64,000 nt of DNA. Source: Timema cristinae (taxonomy: Eukaryota > Arthropoda > Insecta > Phasmatodea > Timematidae). The stretch covers positions 18,081,928-18,145,927 of the forward strand of contig JBCFYV010000001.1 of NCBI GenBank assembly GCA_039000515.1, read 5' to 3'. A program made the translations under genes and the position numbers. Of this stretch, positions 11,914-24,372 are shown in pieces. The first letter of the stretch is position 1. Each line of letters begins with the position of its first letter. Below the pieces are notes generated by a model that worked only from the letters and a program-made list of their open reading frames with translations, was not told where the DNA came from and made no database searches.

Positions 11914-12163
11914 CCCGCCTCGGGGGTGTAGTTGCTAACGCCCAGTCCCGTGATGAGATAGACTGCCGTGTACGGAGAGATCTAGGTTCAAATCTCAGTC
12001 GGGTGAAATGGGGTGGTTTTTCCTAAGTGGTTTTCCACTCTTCCTCCACGCAAATGTTAATTCACTTCCTCTATAAACAACCTTCTCACTGCTTAATCCA
12101 TCAGCGTAAGTAGTAATTAAACGTATAACCCGAACGGATAGTAAGACGCAGTGCTAAAAAAAC
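11914..12163 (+). mobile_element. SINE type Ia
   Basis: Type Ia differs from Ib in the head: CCCGCCTCGG, GTGTAGTTG in the A-box region, then a longer variable region. Body and tail are the same as Ib (CACTTCCTCTATAAA; ATAACCCGAACGGATAGTAA). Confidence 0.85.
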
Positions 12164-13324
12164 GAGTAAAAAGTTTGGACTCTAACTATGCCTAGACTAG
12201 AAAAAAAAAATACGATAAATAGCACAAACTCTTATTGTATATAATTAAGCTTCGAAAAAAAAATTAATCAAAAACATGTTTTTAGAAAACAACCCTTATA
12301 TAAGTCTACTCATAAGAACAAGCGTATCAACTTGCTAATCACAATAATAAATCTTTATACATACATTTTAAATCAAGTTGTTCAAATATGAGCCTATTTA
12401 ATAACACTAGAATTTTTCAAAATAAATTATTTTTAAACTACTCTTAAATTATTTGTTTTTAGTAAAATAAAACGTATAGGTACTTATTTATAATGAAAAC
12501 TATTCAAAGACTCCCAATTTGAATTAAATCTTCTAGGTAAATTGTCAAAACATTCAAACTTTTTATAATTTGTTGGTAAACTGCCCTTAAATTTATTTAT
12601 TAAAGAAAATAAAGATAGCAATTTATAACCAAATCGCTAGATCCATTAAAAAAATACATCAAATTTAAAAAAATAAGTCATTATTAAACCGCGCAAAATC
12701 AAATTTTCCTTCCAAAACAATTAGACAGTTTTATGTGTCATGTTCATGTCAAATACACCCCAGATCTACATTTTAAGCAGAATCGTTATAGCCATTTTCA
12801 AAATAACTCAAATTTTCATAAATTACTCCCGAGTGAAAATTGCAAGTAATGTGCCTTAACTCACTCTTCTAGTGAACTCTTTTGATTCGTAGTTCCACTT
12901 TGGAGGTGTGGGAAGGCATTATGTACATTGTATCTCTCTATTGTGATGAATCCAGCGTTCAGGTAGTAAAACGTATGTACAGAAGTCTTTACAATACGAG
13001 TGTTGTGACTGGTGCTTCAAAACAGCAGATGTATGTGCGGCGTTGTGTGTGTGTGTGTGTGTGATGGGGTTGGAAAGCATCTTCGTTCCTTAGAGCAGAG
13101 GTCACGATTGTCAAACCTACCCTTCGTATTTTAAATAAAATAGATTTCAAAGTTCATTTCTAAGGAGAAATGTCAACCCCCTAAAATCAGTCATATAATT
13201 CTACCTGAAATTGTAATTGAATGAAATCACTGAAGAATACAAAATGGAAACTGGCAAATAGTACAATATATTTTATTATTATTAGATTTATTGCACACAT
13301 CTTAAAGCTACGTTCCAACGTAGA
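12164..13324. other. No feature recognised except (GT)n at 13045-13062
   Basis: AT-rich, stop-dense. Confidence 0.55.
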
Positions 13325-13545
13325 TTTTTTTTAACACCACGTCTTACTACCCGTATGTATATACGTTTATGTACTAAAACGCTAATGGTTTTAGGAATTG
13401 AAGGCTATATTTATAGAATTATACCCACATTTGGTCGAGGGAGATTGTAAAACGTTAGATAAACCACCCTCAAGTACACCCAACCGAGATTCGAATCTCA
13501 ATCTCCCCAGGAGAGTAGCGCGTTAGACCATGCGGCCACCGGGTT
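13325..13545 (-). mobile_element. SINE type Ib
   Basis: Tail CACCACGTCTTACTACCCG at the left, head TTAGACCATGCGGCCACCGG at the right. Confidence 0.85.
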
Positions 13546-13626
13546 ACAGCGTAATTAAATGAAAGTCAAGTCATAAAGTTCCCTTTCACCGATGCGCATC
13601 ATTAAAATTAATATAACTGTGACAAG

Positions 13627-13873
13627 CTTCAGTGGCCGAATGGTCTAAGGTGTCACTTTCATTTAGACTGGCCTGTTAATAACGGGGAGATCAGGGTTCA
13701 AATTCCGGTTTGATCTACAAACTTAGGTGGTTTTCCCTAAACGTTTTTCCAGCTCTCCTTCTACGCAAATGTGAATAGATCGATTCTAAAAGGCTTCCTA
13801 ACTCACCCCTACCACATTAGAGTAATGATCATATATGCGTATAGCCTGATCAGGTAGTAAGACGTGATGATTT
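13627..13873 (+). mobile_element. SINE type Ib
   Basis: TTCAGTGGCCGAATGGTCTA head, GGGTTCAAATTCCGG B box, tail CAGGTAGTAAGACGTGATG. Confidence 0.85.
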
Positions 13874-14599
13874 ATGTGTTTATATCCGAATCAGTTTTTT
13901 AAACTTGGCTATAAACAAAAAAAGTAGCAAAAAAAGGGACGTGTGCCAATTTTTTGTTTTAACTAGTTTTTAATATATAGATCATTTTAGAAAACATTCT
14001 AAAAATTGGTAAATAAGGAGTAATAAAATTGTAGTTAAAACTTCGATGCCCTTTAAAGTTAAAATTACACCTGTAGTAGGTTATATAATAAAGCAAGTTA
14101 AAAGAGAGACATTTGATAAAATATGTTAATAATATAATAGTAATTGAGAAACATACCATCTACGCTTTTTTAAGCTTAAAATATATGATAACATGTAGAA
14201 ATTTAAAATTGTCATTAAGAATACCATCAGGTCAAGTAATAACATTCATCATAAAAACATTATATAACCACATATACAATATTTAAAGTAATAAATTAAC
14301 GAAAATAATATTGGATAAAAATCAAAACAGATATAAAATAAATTAGGCAGGTATAAACATTTGAAAGTATTAAGTAATGGAATTATAAAATATAAGAAAG
14401 TGGTATAAGATAAATTATTAAAATTTAATTTAGACGATGGTACGAAGTCTTAACATGTATTGAGTTCCCTTCCTCCTTGGTTGGCATCGGCGTGTTACGT
14501 CGATTAATTTAGGGCCGACATGTTTCGATACACGGTATCATAATCATGGCGCAAGGTCGTATTGCCAGAGTGATGATGATGTCTTGAGCAGAATATAGG
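13874..14599. other. No feature recognised
   Basis: Very AT-rich, then a short GC-richer piece near 14480-14580. Confidence 0.5.
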
Positions 14600-14770
14600 T
14601 TTTTTTTAGCACCACGTTTGAATTCCCATACGAGATATCCTATATCTACACTAGAATTATAGAAGAGATATAGCCATATTTGCGTGGATGGATAGTGAGA
14701 ACACCATTAAAAAAAATCCACCTCAGTACAGCTTATCTCCATTCACCGGTGAATCAAACGATACTATGCT
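14600..14770 (-). mobile_element. SINE type Ib, decayed
   Basis: TTTTTAGCACCACGT at the left and CATATTTGCGTGGATGG in the body; the head is barely recognisable. Confidence 0.5.
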
Positions 14771-14889
14771 ACGCAAGTCTAGAATTGCAGGGAAACTTCT
14801 ATTAGTGAAAAGTAATAGGAGAAGAAGGGTGAATTTTAATAAAGAGTAGAAACTACCATGATAAATCTGCTTTAAGTGATCACTTGTAC

Positions 14890-15045
14890 TAAGCCACTAT
14901 TTGGTTCTGATATGTCACTGATGAGGAGGTTCGTGGTTCAAGTCCAGGCCAGGTAATGAGGTTTATTTTTTACTGAATGGTTTCCCCTCTTTTTCTACAC
15001 GAATGCGTTTTAATTTACTTTAAAATCAAACTTTGTTACCCCCTA
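14890..15045 (+). mobile_element. SINE type Ib, decayed
   Basis: GTGGTTCAAGTCCAGGCCAG, then CTGAATGGTTTCCCCTC; no tail. Confidence 0.45.
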
Positions 15046-16149
15046 ACACAAAATAATAAAATGCAATTAGAAAGGAAGGGTAGTAATTAAAATTTATCTC
15101 TTAAATCTGGAATGGAAAAGAACATTTTTTTTTAACAAAAAACCACTCCAGGAAAATTAACGATTCAGAATTTTCCAAAAAACGTTGATCTCTAGTTTCA
15201 ACACCTGTTGAGGCAATTTTGTTTATATTATATTAATTTATAGATTGATTACTGATCGGGGTTTCGAGATTCTGATGAAATATTTTAACTATTATATTAA
15301 AATGTACAGTACGTGCTTTAGTAAAATATAAAAGTTTTACCAAAATTAAATTAATATGAACCTATCTCAGTTATTCTAGGACTCTGTAATGTATATTCCA
15401 ATTTTATATAAAAACCATTTTTTTAAATACAAACTTTTTTTTGGCCAAAATTGATAAAATTTTACTTCTTAATTAGTGGGTTTTATAGTTATTATTTCCA
15501 TCAATTAACGACAGGAGGGTCTGTGCTGACCACATGACACCCTCTATCCCCTAATGTTGGCAATTATCTAAAGGTGGCAGCCACTTAGTCAATATATCTT
15601 GATCAAGGGCTCAACACATAGCTTTATTGGTCCTATCTTTCAAAGATGACAGCTTCAAATCCCACGACTTGACGTATGAATACGTGAAATTATATCTAGA
15701 AGCTTTATTTATATTTCAAATACGGATGGCCCTTCCTGTGAAAATTATACTTTAAAGTGATAGATATGTTAAAATCTTAAATAGGAGTGGTTGTCTGTTT
15801 TTTGCTTTACTTAAAACGAAACGAAAACGTCACTCTGGTGTGGGCGGAACTAGACCACAAGGTCACCTCTGCGGGTGAGATGTGCAAAAGCTGATAGTTG
15901 ATACAGATGCTTAAATAAATCTTAAAATGATCCTAGAAGGGAGGCACGAGAACAAAGAGAACAAATGTGAGGGAGAGCTCTCACATATAATCTTAAATTA
16001 ATAATTTCCAATAATAATACTATTGAACGTCAGGGCAACATCATTCTTAGCCCAGCCCTGGAAAGGTTATGCGGTACTAACGTACCATTGCTCAGGGGAC
16101 TCCCGAATGTACTAATCGTACTTCTATGGAGGCTCTTTCCATGTCCCGA
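15046..16149. other. No gene recognised
   Basis: 15520-15680 and 15840-16130 are less AT-rich and may be unclassified repeat DNA; no protein motif. Confidence 0.45.
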
Positions 16150-16268
16150 TGAGATGAGGTATGGTGATGGTGATGGTGATATGAGGTGATAGTGGTATGA
16201 GGTGATAGTGAGTATGGGTGATAGTAGTATGAGGTGAATAGTGAGTATGAGGGGATAGTGAGTATGAA
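16150..16268 (+). repeat. Short-unit minisatellite
   Basis: Repeats of ATGAGGTGATAGTGAGT with slips (GTGATGGTGATGGTGA at the left); 16-18 base period, about six units. Confidence 0.75.
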
Positions 16269-16299
16269 GGCGTGGAATCAGTGGAAATACAACCTAAAT

Positions 16300-16430
16300 T
16301 AAGCCCAATTAACTACACTCTGGCGACCGTTGGGATAATTCCCCTTTCAGGAAATATAACAAAGCTACTAGGTAGGAATCGAGCCCTGGATCCCTAAGCT
16401 CGTAGCCAGATACGTTGATCACAACACTAT
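16300..16430 (-). mobile_element. SINE type III
   Basis: Shares the body near the head with 7105-7298 (GGGATAATTCCCC, CTCTGGCGACC); tRNA-like B side GAATCGAGCCCTGGATCCC. Confidence 0.5.
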
Positions 16431-17004
16431 AGAATCATTTATAATTTACAATGATTCAAATATCATGAAACTTAAAATTTAAGCAATTTGTTCACTTGTA
16501 TCCTTGATCATGATGAGATCGATTAATGCCGTTTCATTTATCGAATTAGCGCGAAGTAAAAAGTTAATAAGAGCTGTGGTTTGTGAAATAGGCCTATATA
16601 AGCAGTTATCGCATCAGTTAGAAAATATATTAAATAAAAATGAGCGTAAATGAATTTAGGATTAAATCCAATACATGGTCGTAACACAACAACAAACTAA
16701 TAGTTGGTGTTATGAGATTTCTATTCAACAGTTGCCGGGAAGCACTCAACCCTTTAGTTGGTTAGTGTTGTCTGCACCATCTGGTGGAAATAAAATGTAT
16801 TGAGAGATTTCATAACGTGTGATGATTCCTCATTCACCTCTGGACTTGGTTTTACTGAGAGAGAGATTTAAGTACTTACTAATTTTATCCGGAATGGTAT
16901 GTTTGCATAACTTCCAAGATTTTTCATATGTCACAATATACATTGAAACCGACTGCTTTTATTTCCCATCCGAAGTAAGTTGTGCTAAAGATTTTGTACC
17001 GTTT

Positions 17005-17095
17005 AAGAAAAATTCATCGACCTTGGTTGGGTTTGAACCCATGAATATCGGGTCTTGAGGCGAACACTTTACCCCAAGACCACCAAGGTCGACAG
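17005..17095 (-). mobile_element. tRNA-like SINE head, type III class
   Basis: Reverse strand: CTTGGTGGTCTTGGGGTAAA, then GGGTTCAAACCCAACC. Both promoter boxes are present, but the stem ends do not make a normal tRNA. Confidence 0.5.
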
Positions 17096-19110
17096 AATTG
17101 AGTCAAGTTACCCTAAATATCTGCTAGCAGGAATTAAATTCTAATTCCTTTAAATTCCGTAAGTTAATTGACACATACAGATGCTTTCAGCCCCTGTCCC
17201 CTTGATATAATTTAGATTCTAGAATATAATTTGAGAGTTTTAATAATGCATGAATTGTATAAAATCAACCTTAGTATTCTGTATTAATTTTTCTTTGTTT
17301 ATTTACATCTCTTCTCTGTCACGAGAAGGCAACATATTGTAGTTGATATGCAAGTAACTAATAATGTATTGTTATTGTAAATTATTCAATACCTTTACTT
17401 TCTCTCGACCTCTCGGAGAAAGAAGGTAAAATATATCGAATGCGATATTTTTATATATGTCTACGCTTCATGACTCCCCGGAACAGAAAAAGTTGTTTTT
17501 CAGATTCAGTCTGTCTGTCTGTATCTCATCTTAGAACCTAGACCATTTTACCAATCTACCTAAAACGTAATATCTAGGCTTTTCAAAAAGTTCCCCTGAG
17601 AGGTTTTTGGAATTAGATATCCAACCCTAAAATTAAAGAAAGTTTACTGAAGGGCAAAAGAAAAAAGAATATTTCAAATACACTCTTTTGGTTTTGATAA
17701 CATTTTTATTCAGGTATTGTTTTACATTACAAACAAATCCTATATTCCCATGAAAATTACATAAGCAGAGATTTCCAATTTTGATCATTTTTCCGAAATT
17801 ATATGAGATACGAAATAATTAATCATTGTAAAGTTGTAGGACTATTCCAAATTAAAATCTTTTATACGGAATACATTATTTTTAAATCAACAGTTTCTTA
17901 TCTAAAAGCATATATATATATTTATATGAAGATCATTGACAGTTGAAGTATATGCCCTTATGCCCTTTGATGAAAAGAATTGATCCTCTTTTCTTAATGT
18001 TCCTGTAAAATTTTATATTATTTAAGCTATGTTTTTTGGTAAGTTGTTTCTGCAACAATTTATATGATTTCGCTTAAAAGAATGTAAGAGTTTCTAGTAG
18101 ATGTGCCTATTTTAAGATAAAAAGCTATAGAAAGTCTGTGTGGTGCACAGTACCATTTATTTATTATTAAAATACTAGGAATATTCTAATCATAATCGTT
18201 GTCCAAACAATAAAGTTAAAACGTGGCTGATAAACTTCTCTACCATATTTAAATTATTTGCTAATCATTCTGAAGCGATACTAGTACGTTTGATTTAAAA
18301 GCCTGATCATCGAAACTAAAGCTTAGTCAGGCACATTTCTATTAGCATTTTATATATTATATAACTATGAAAAAAAAACACTTAAATAAAAGACAACATC
18401 TTTAACGTCCTGGCTGTATACAAAAGATAAAATGGGTATTTCCACTAAAGTATTTAAAAAATTTATTTCTTTGAAGGCATTCATTTGTGTATTGTAATTA
18501 ATTTCCAAGAAAATAATATTAATATTTTCTTTGAAATAAACCTAGATTATAGTATTTAAATAGCTAAAATTAGTTAGATTAATATTTTACACAATAATAT
18601 ATATAATAGCATGTAATTTCCATTATAGAAAGAAGGGATATGATTAATATTAATGTAACTAAAGATTTCATTTATTAACACCACTATTAGCAAAAAAACC
18701 TCAAACACAAATTATCTGTCCTTTTAGCTAACCTAATAAAATAACCAGGTTAGTAACATTCAAAAATAAATATTTTATTGAAAAAATCTATGATTTAATA
18801 TCATTTATTTCAATGACATCACATTAAAAATATATTCATATTTACTGAAAAAGTTCAAGATTAAATATATAGTAATTTTGTGTAGACAAACTTTGGTTTT
18901 AAATGCCACGTATATGAATTACAAAATATAGTAATTACTTACCCTTAAAATATGCTTTTTTATGTGCTTTGAAACAAATATATCAACATTTGTATGGAGA
19001 CGGCATGAATAAAAGTGAAAGATTTAATGAATAAAATCACTTCCATTCCAGCTGGTTGAGAGTTAAACCCTGTCCTTAATATCATTGCTAGCTCGGTTTG
19101 TTGCAAGATT
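17096..19110. other. No feature recognised
   Basis: AT-rich, no exon-like segment or second-copy repeat found. Confidence 0.55.
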
Positions 19111-19536
19111 AAAACTTTAATTTAGTAACGATCGATAAAGGTATTTAAAAGATAGCTATAATCATTATGTTTGATAAAATAAGTTTTCAATCATATTTAA
19201 TACAGTTTGTAATCACCTGATTAATTTTAGAAAATTAACAAGAAATAATTATTAATTGATAAAATAAATAAAACACAAACACAATAAATAAGCGTTGATC
19301 AAGATTAAATATTAATTATTTCTTAATTAAAACTTATTAGTAACGATCGATAAGTATTAAAGATAGCTATAATCATTATGTTTGATAAATAAGTTTCATC
19401 ATATTTAATACAGTTTGTAATCACCTGAATTAATTTAGAAAACATTTAACAAGAAATAATTAATTAAATTGATAAAATAAATAAAACACAAACACAATAA
19501 AATAAGCGTTGATCAAGATTAAATTAATTAATTATT
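19111..19536 (+). repeat. Two-copy direct duplication, ~210-218 bp unit
   Basis: Both copies contain AACGATCGATAA, ATAGCTATAATCATTATGTT, ACAGTTTGTAATCACCTGA and AAGCGTTGATCAAGATTAAA. Differences are almost all one-base run-length changes. Confidence 0.88.
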
Positions 19537-19644
19537 TTGGGACTGGTTGGATTGATTTAAGAAAATATTTAGTCTTCCCTAAATAGCAAAAATAAAAAGA
19601 AGCAAAATCAATAAAAGATTTGTTATTAATATCTAATAACTGTG

Positions 19645-19735
19645 TAATGCGTATAGCCCGAATGGGTATAAAGACGCGGTACTTATAGGAATAATAATAA
19701 TAATAATAATTATAATATAATAATAATAATAACTG
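19645..19735 (+). mobile_element. SINE tail fragment
   Basis: ATGCGTATAGCCCGAATGGG, AAAGACGCGGTACT and AAT repeats; no head. Confidence 0.6.
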
Positions 19736-19736
19736 T

Positions 19737-20599
19737 GTCAACTACCTGTGTCAATTAACAAAAATAATCAATGAGTGCTCATTTATGTGGTAAAATAAAA
19801 ATATATAAAAAATATACAATTATTATTTGAGTATAAAAAAATTGTTGTTTAATATTAAATTAACTTTTTACCAACCGCATTCAATTACGATCATAATTAA
19901 AAGGGATGTTCAATTAATCATTGACCAAATAAATAAAATAATGAATCATCTAAAAAAATATTTTTAGACAAAAATAAGTGTTAGAAACTAAATTATTTCC
20001 ATGGGAAAGCAATCATTTTATAAGCCACTTTAATAACTGATGCATGTGTTAATTTAATCAAAGTAAAAAAACATGAACATATACACGCTCTAGAAAGCAA
20101 AATACAACCATCAAATAGGTACCACTAGCTTCATATTCTCGTACATAGATGGCAGCTCTTTGGCTGTCTTATATAGTTATAAATTACTCCTAGTAGCCCC
20201 TAGCAAGTAGGCAAGTTATTCTACTCGCCTTCTGTATATTGCATACATAGGTACGGTGAGGCGAGAAATAAGTTACCAAGATACAGTCCAATATATTATG
20301 TAGGAAGGACCTTTTATAAAATACAAACAAATTTTATATGTTTATATTATCGTTACTAATACTTTACAAACTAAGAAACTCCATAGGGCAAGCCGCTATC
20401 GAACTATACCGACCAAGTGGCCGCCAACGTTAATAGATGAACGTGCCAATTTTACAGATTAAGGGTGTATGTGGTCAACACAATGAGCCCTTCAGCAGTT
20501 AATCTCTGCTTTCTAACCTGGAGCTGCTACCTATTAATTCAAGTATCTCATTTCTCCTCACGTGGCCGAGTTTAACTCCGTTACAGACCCACTGCTTCA
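19737..20599. other. No feature recognised
   Basis: AT-rich then mixed sequence; no motif. Confidence 0.5.
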
Positions 20600-20700
20600 A
20601 AAATAAATTTTGGAAGCACCAGGAATTGAATCTGGGATCTCTGATCAGGAACTTTGAACACGGTGTGGCTCCTGTGCTGATCACCGTGACCATGATTTTA
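20600..20700 (-). mobile_element. tRNA-like SINE head, decayed
   Basis: CACCAGGAATTGAATCTGGG reads as a B box on the minus strand, followed by GGTGATCAGCACAGGAGCC. Confidence 0.4.
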
Positions 20701-20974
20701 AAATATCGGTGATTCATACCAATTTATTATTCACCATGACTGGCAGTCACTGCGTTTTGCCGGACCGATATTTTGTCACAGTCGCAGTTTGTTACAGTAT
20801 CGACATTTTAAGACAGACACTACACTAGTCCATAAATTACTTGTAAAACTTATATATTTTTTCACCGGTATATTTTAAACTTAACATATAACTTCGTAAA
20901 TACTAGAAATAAGTACTTAGGCTGGCTTATGTATAAATGTGTTTATTTCGATAAATTGCTGAACCAGTGTGGTT

Positions 20975-21270
20975 TTAAAGGGAATCCAATAGGTCAACGG
21001 GAAAGAAGCGTCTTACGTTTGTTTGAACGTATTGAGAGGATGAGTGTGGAAAGAGACAAAGCCAGTTTATGAAGGTAGAGTGTGTATATCAGAAGGAATG
21101 AATAGGACATGTAAGACGTGGCTAAATGTTGTAGACGAATGTGTGAAAGAGAGAAGAACATTAAGAGTTTTAAGAATAAAAGAGCATGTATGGCTCAGTG
21201 TGTGAATGTTATTAAAGTCAAGGGAGTATGCAGGGATAGGAAAGTGTGGAGAAAGTTGTTGAGGGGGGAT
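20975..21270 (+). mobile_element. LINE reverse transcriptase C-terminal relic
   Basis: Fragments in shifting frames: RSVLRLFERIERM, KTWLNVVDECVKERR, VCRDRKVWRKLL. This is the order seen at the end of many insect non-LTR ORFs. Stops interrupt all frames. A TATG microsatellite begins shortly after. Confidence 0.6.
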
Positions 21271-21338
21271 TAAGTATGTAGTTGTTTTTGAGCTTTATGT
21301 ACAGTTTCTAGCCTACCCCGTAAGGTAACGAACGATAG

Positions 21339-21561
21339 TATGCATGTATCGTGTATGTATGTATGTATGTATGCATGCATGCATGTAGTATGTATGCATG
21401 TATATATGTATGTAATATGACTTATGCATGTATGTATATAAGTATGTATGTATTATGTAATATGTATTATAATGATATATGTAATATGTATATGATATGT
21501 AATATGTATGTATGTATGTATGATGTATGTATGTATGTATGTATGTAGTATGTATGTATGT
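21339..21561 (+). repeat. (TATG)n-rich array
   Basis: TATG/TATGCATG repeats with slips; open frames on both strands (Tyr/Met/Cys and Ile/His/Thr) are artefacts. Confidence 0.95.
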
Positions 21562-21959
21562 ATTATAGTATATAATCATGAAAATCCTAATGTTATTGTA
21601 ATAAATTCTGTTATTGGAGCTGCCACCATTCAAAGTGATAAAGTAGCGGATCTTTATCAAAATTATATTTTTTGAAACATGAGAGCAAAGGAAATAAGAC
21701 ATTTAACGGTTGCTCCTGTCAGTCATCATAATCGCAAACTGATGTTTTTTCATTATTGGTCACCACTTCAATATACATAGTGCTTAGCCGTCACCATCTG
21801 GCAAACATTTAATACACCACCATTCACTGATACTTTTGAGTTCTGGTCACTGGTAGTGACCAAAGAGAATTGGTAAAATAATCACTAACTAGCTCCATTA
21901 ACTACATCAAATAAGAAAAAGCTGATGTATTAATAATAAATCAATAATGACAGACTTAC

Positions 21960-22195
21960 CTCGATGGCCGCGTGGTCTATCGCGTTACTCTTGCAGTAAA
22001 CTAGACTGCCGATGACAGAGAGAGAGCGGTTTTTATCTCGGTCAGGTGTACTAAGGGTGGTTTTCCTAAATGGTTTCCCACTCAAAGTGGATAGACCTCC
22101 TCTAAAAATAGCCTTCCTAATCACTAAAATCATTAGCGTAATTAGTACGTGAGCGTACAGCCCGAATATATATTAAGACACGGGGCTAGTAAAAA
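21960..22195 (+). mobile_element. SINE type Ib
   Basis: TCGATGGCCGCGTGGTCTAT, ACTAGACTGCCGATGAC, then the usual body and a slightly damaged tail. Confidence 0.85.
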
Positions 22196-22969
22196 TATTG
22201 ACACCTGCAGATCACAAAACCTAAACTATGACTACATAAAGGTGTGTCTAGTAATTTATATAACTATAAAATAAGGTTCTTACTATGATAATTGGACTAT
22301 AACTATCTATCCACTGTTGAACGTGACGCTGTCGTTACCAGATGATATTTGGTAAACTCCTTGGAATTGTTGAAGAATAACTACGTAAGTCACCAGCTTT
22401 CCCGCCAACTGTAGCGAAGAGAAAATGTAAATGTATTAACTAGTCATGATTAGTAAGCATTGACGGATATCTGCTTAACTATAAGGGTTGAAAACTTTTT
22501 ATAATATAAATATTTATAAATTTTAATTTTTTTGTAACAATATTGCACACATAAAACTAAATTTCACATAATTTAACTTGCATAAAACATAAGTGCGGTG
22601 CGCTACAAATAATAAACTCTTGAATGTATACATAAATATTGACATATAATGCGTCAAAGAACAAATTATTTAGGGTGAAAATTATTTTATAATATATGAG
22701 TCTATAAAATAAATAACAACTCATAATATATTTTCAACATTACTAAGATTATTTATAATGTTTGCCTAGACAAAAGTTCAAAGAAATGATCCTTAGATTA
22801 ATTTGCCAATTTAATTACTATTGTGAACTTAGTGGTAAGAAATGCCTCAAATATATGATTTCATCATATTAGAGTCTCATTGAATAAATAGCTAACCAAG
22901 TCTATCTATCTTGGACATAAAAATCAAACAAAAAAAAATTTAATTTTTAATTTCATATCTAGAACAGTT
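22196..22969. other. No feature recognised
   Basis: AT-rich. Confidence 0.55.
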
Positions 22970-23220
22970 TTTTATAGCACCATGTCTTACTACCAGTTTT
23001 GGTTATACGTTAATGTACTAATAATAATATTAATGGCCTAGGGTTTAGGAAAGTTTAATTTAGAGGAAGTGTCCCCACATTTGCGTGGTAGAGAGTGGAA
23101 AACCCTTAAGGAAAACAACCCTCGGTGCTCCCATCCGGGATAGAACCCCAATCTCCCCATCTTCGGTAGTCTAGTCCAACAAGAGATTAGCCCTTAGACC
23201 ACGCGGCCACTGAAGTGGGT
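22970..23220 (-). mobile_element. SINE type Ib
   Basis: TAGCACCATGTCTTACTACC at the left, GACCACGCGGCCACTGAAG at the right. Confidence 0.85.
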
Positions 23221-23351
23221 TCCAGACCAGTTAAAAAAATTTTAATCTGAGAGTTTTATTTTTATAAACTCTAAACCATTTCATAATAAGATGAAGAGGA
23301 TGATACATTTTAATAACTAAAGCTTCACATGGCAAAAAAATCAAAAGTCAG

Positions 23352-23605
23352 TTTTGTGGCCGCATGGTCTAGGGACTACTTTCACAATATACTAAACTGT
23401 AGATTACAGGGCAATGCTAGTTGGATCCCGGTCGGTTTTATTGAGGATGATTTTTTTTACTAAATGGTTTCCCATTATCTCCCCAAGCAAATTCATGTAC
23501 ATTTCCTAAAAAAAATCCATTCTAATCCCTAACTATAAGCGTAGTTAGTACATAATGATGTATACAACCCAATTGGGTATTAAGACGTAGTGATAAAAAA
23601 AAATT
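23352..23605 (+). mobile_element. SINE type Ib
   Basis: GTGGCCGCATGGTCTAGGG head and GTATTAAGACGTAGTGAT tail. Confidence 0.8.
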
Positions 23606-23846
23606 GTATCATATATTTGTATTTTTAGCAATATAAATAGCTATTGTATGTGAATATTAATAGTTAACTCTAAACTAATTACATACGGATCTAATTAAGT
23701 CTCTGCCACAGCTATGAAACCACCCACGTTAATAACTGCTGGATTTCTCGCCACAACTGAGGTAAAAAGTCTAATCTGAAAAATACAAAACGACCTACTT
23801 ACCAGTAGGTACAACGTCATGGACAGCAACCTTAAAGTCAGATTTT

Positions 23847-24102
23847 TATTATTATTTAGCACCACGTTTACTACCCATTCGGGTTATACGCTTTAAGTAC
23901 TAATTACGCTAATAGATTAGGAATGGGAAGGTTGAATTAGAGGAAGTTAACACACATTTGCGTGGAGGGAGAGTGAAAAACCATTTAAGATATACCACCC
24001 CCAGTTTACCCGATCAAGATTCGAACCTGAATCTCCCCGTCCTCAACAGTCGAGCTCAACACGACTAGCGCGTTAGCCAACTACGCCACCGAGGTGGGTC
24101 AT
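23847..24102 (-). mobile_element. SINE type Ia
   Basis: AGCACCACGTTTACTACCC at the left; GCCAACTACGCCACCGAGG at the right. Confidence 0.88.
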
Positions 24103-24309
24103 AAAGTCAGAAACTTTTTAAAGTGTGACTCACTTGCCGTATAGGAACTAACAGACATTGTCTTGAAAACAGATACATCTCTCAAGGTTCCTTTAACCCT
24201 TCACGGCTGTATCCTCTGATCGTATCCACGCACGTAAACGCGAGCAGCGAACCAATTCAGAAACCTATGACCCAGTGACTGCCATTGCCCCCATCGTCAC
24301 TTAACTGGT

Positions 24310-24372
24310 GTGGCCCATTGGCCAAATCCAGCCCACCAACTCTTTTTGTACGAGCCGCGAGAATGGATTTTA
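24310..24372. mobile_element. Possible hAT-type transposon fragment
   Basis: GTGTGGCCCATTGGCCAAAT, CAGCCCACCAACTC and TTTTTGTACGAGCCGCGAGA resemble a phrase common near hAT element ends; recognised from memory of the pattern only. Confidence 0.3.

Noticed and set aside
21313..21702. 129-codon minus-strand frame rich in Tyr, Ile, His and Thr, and its plus-strand partner
   Set aside because: Pure translation of the TATG microsatellite; no start context or non-repeat domain.
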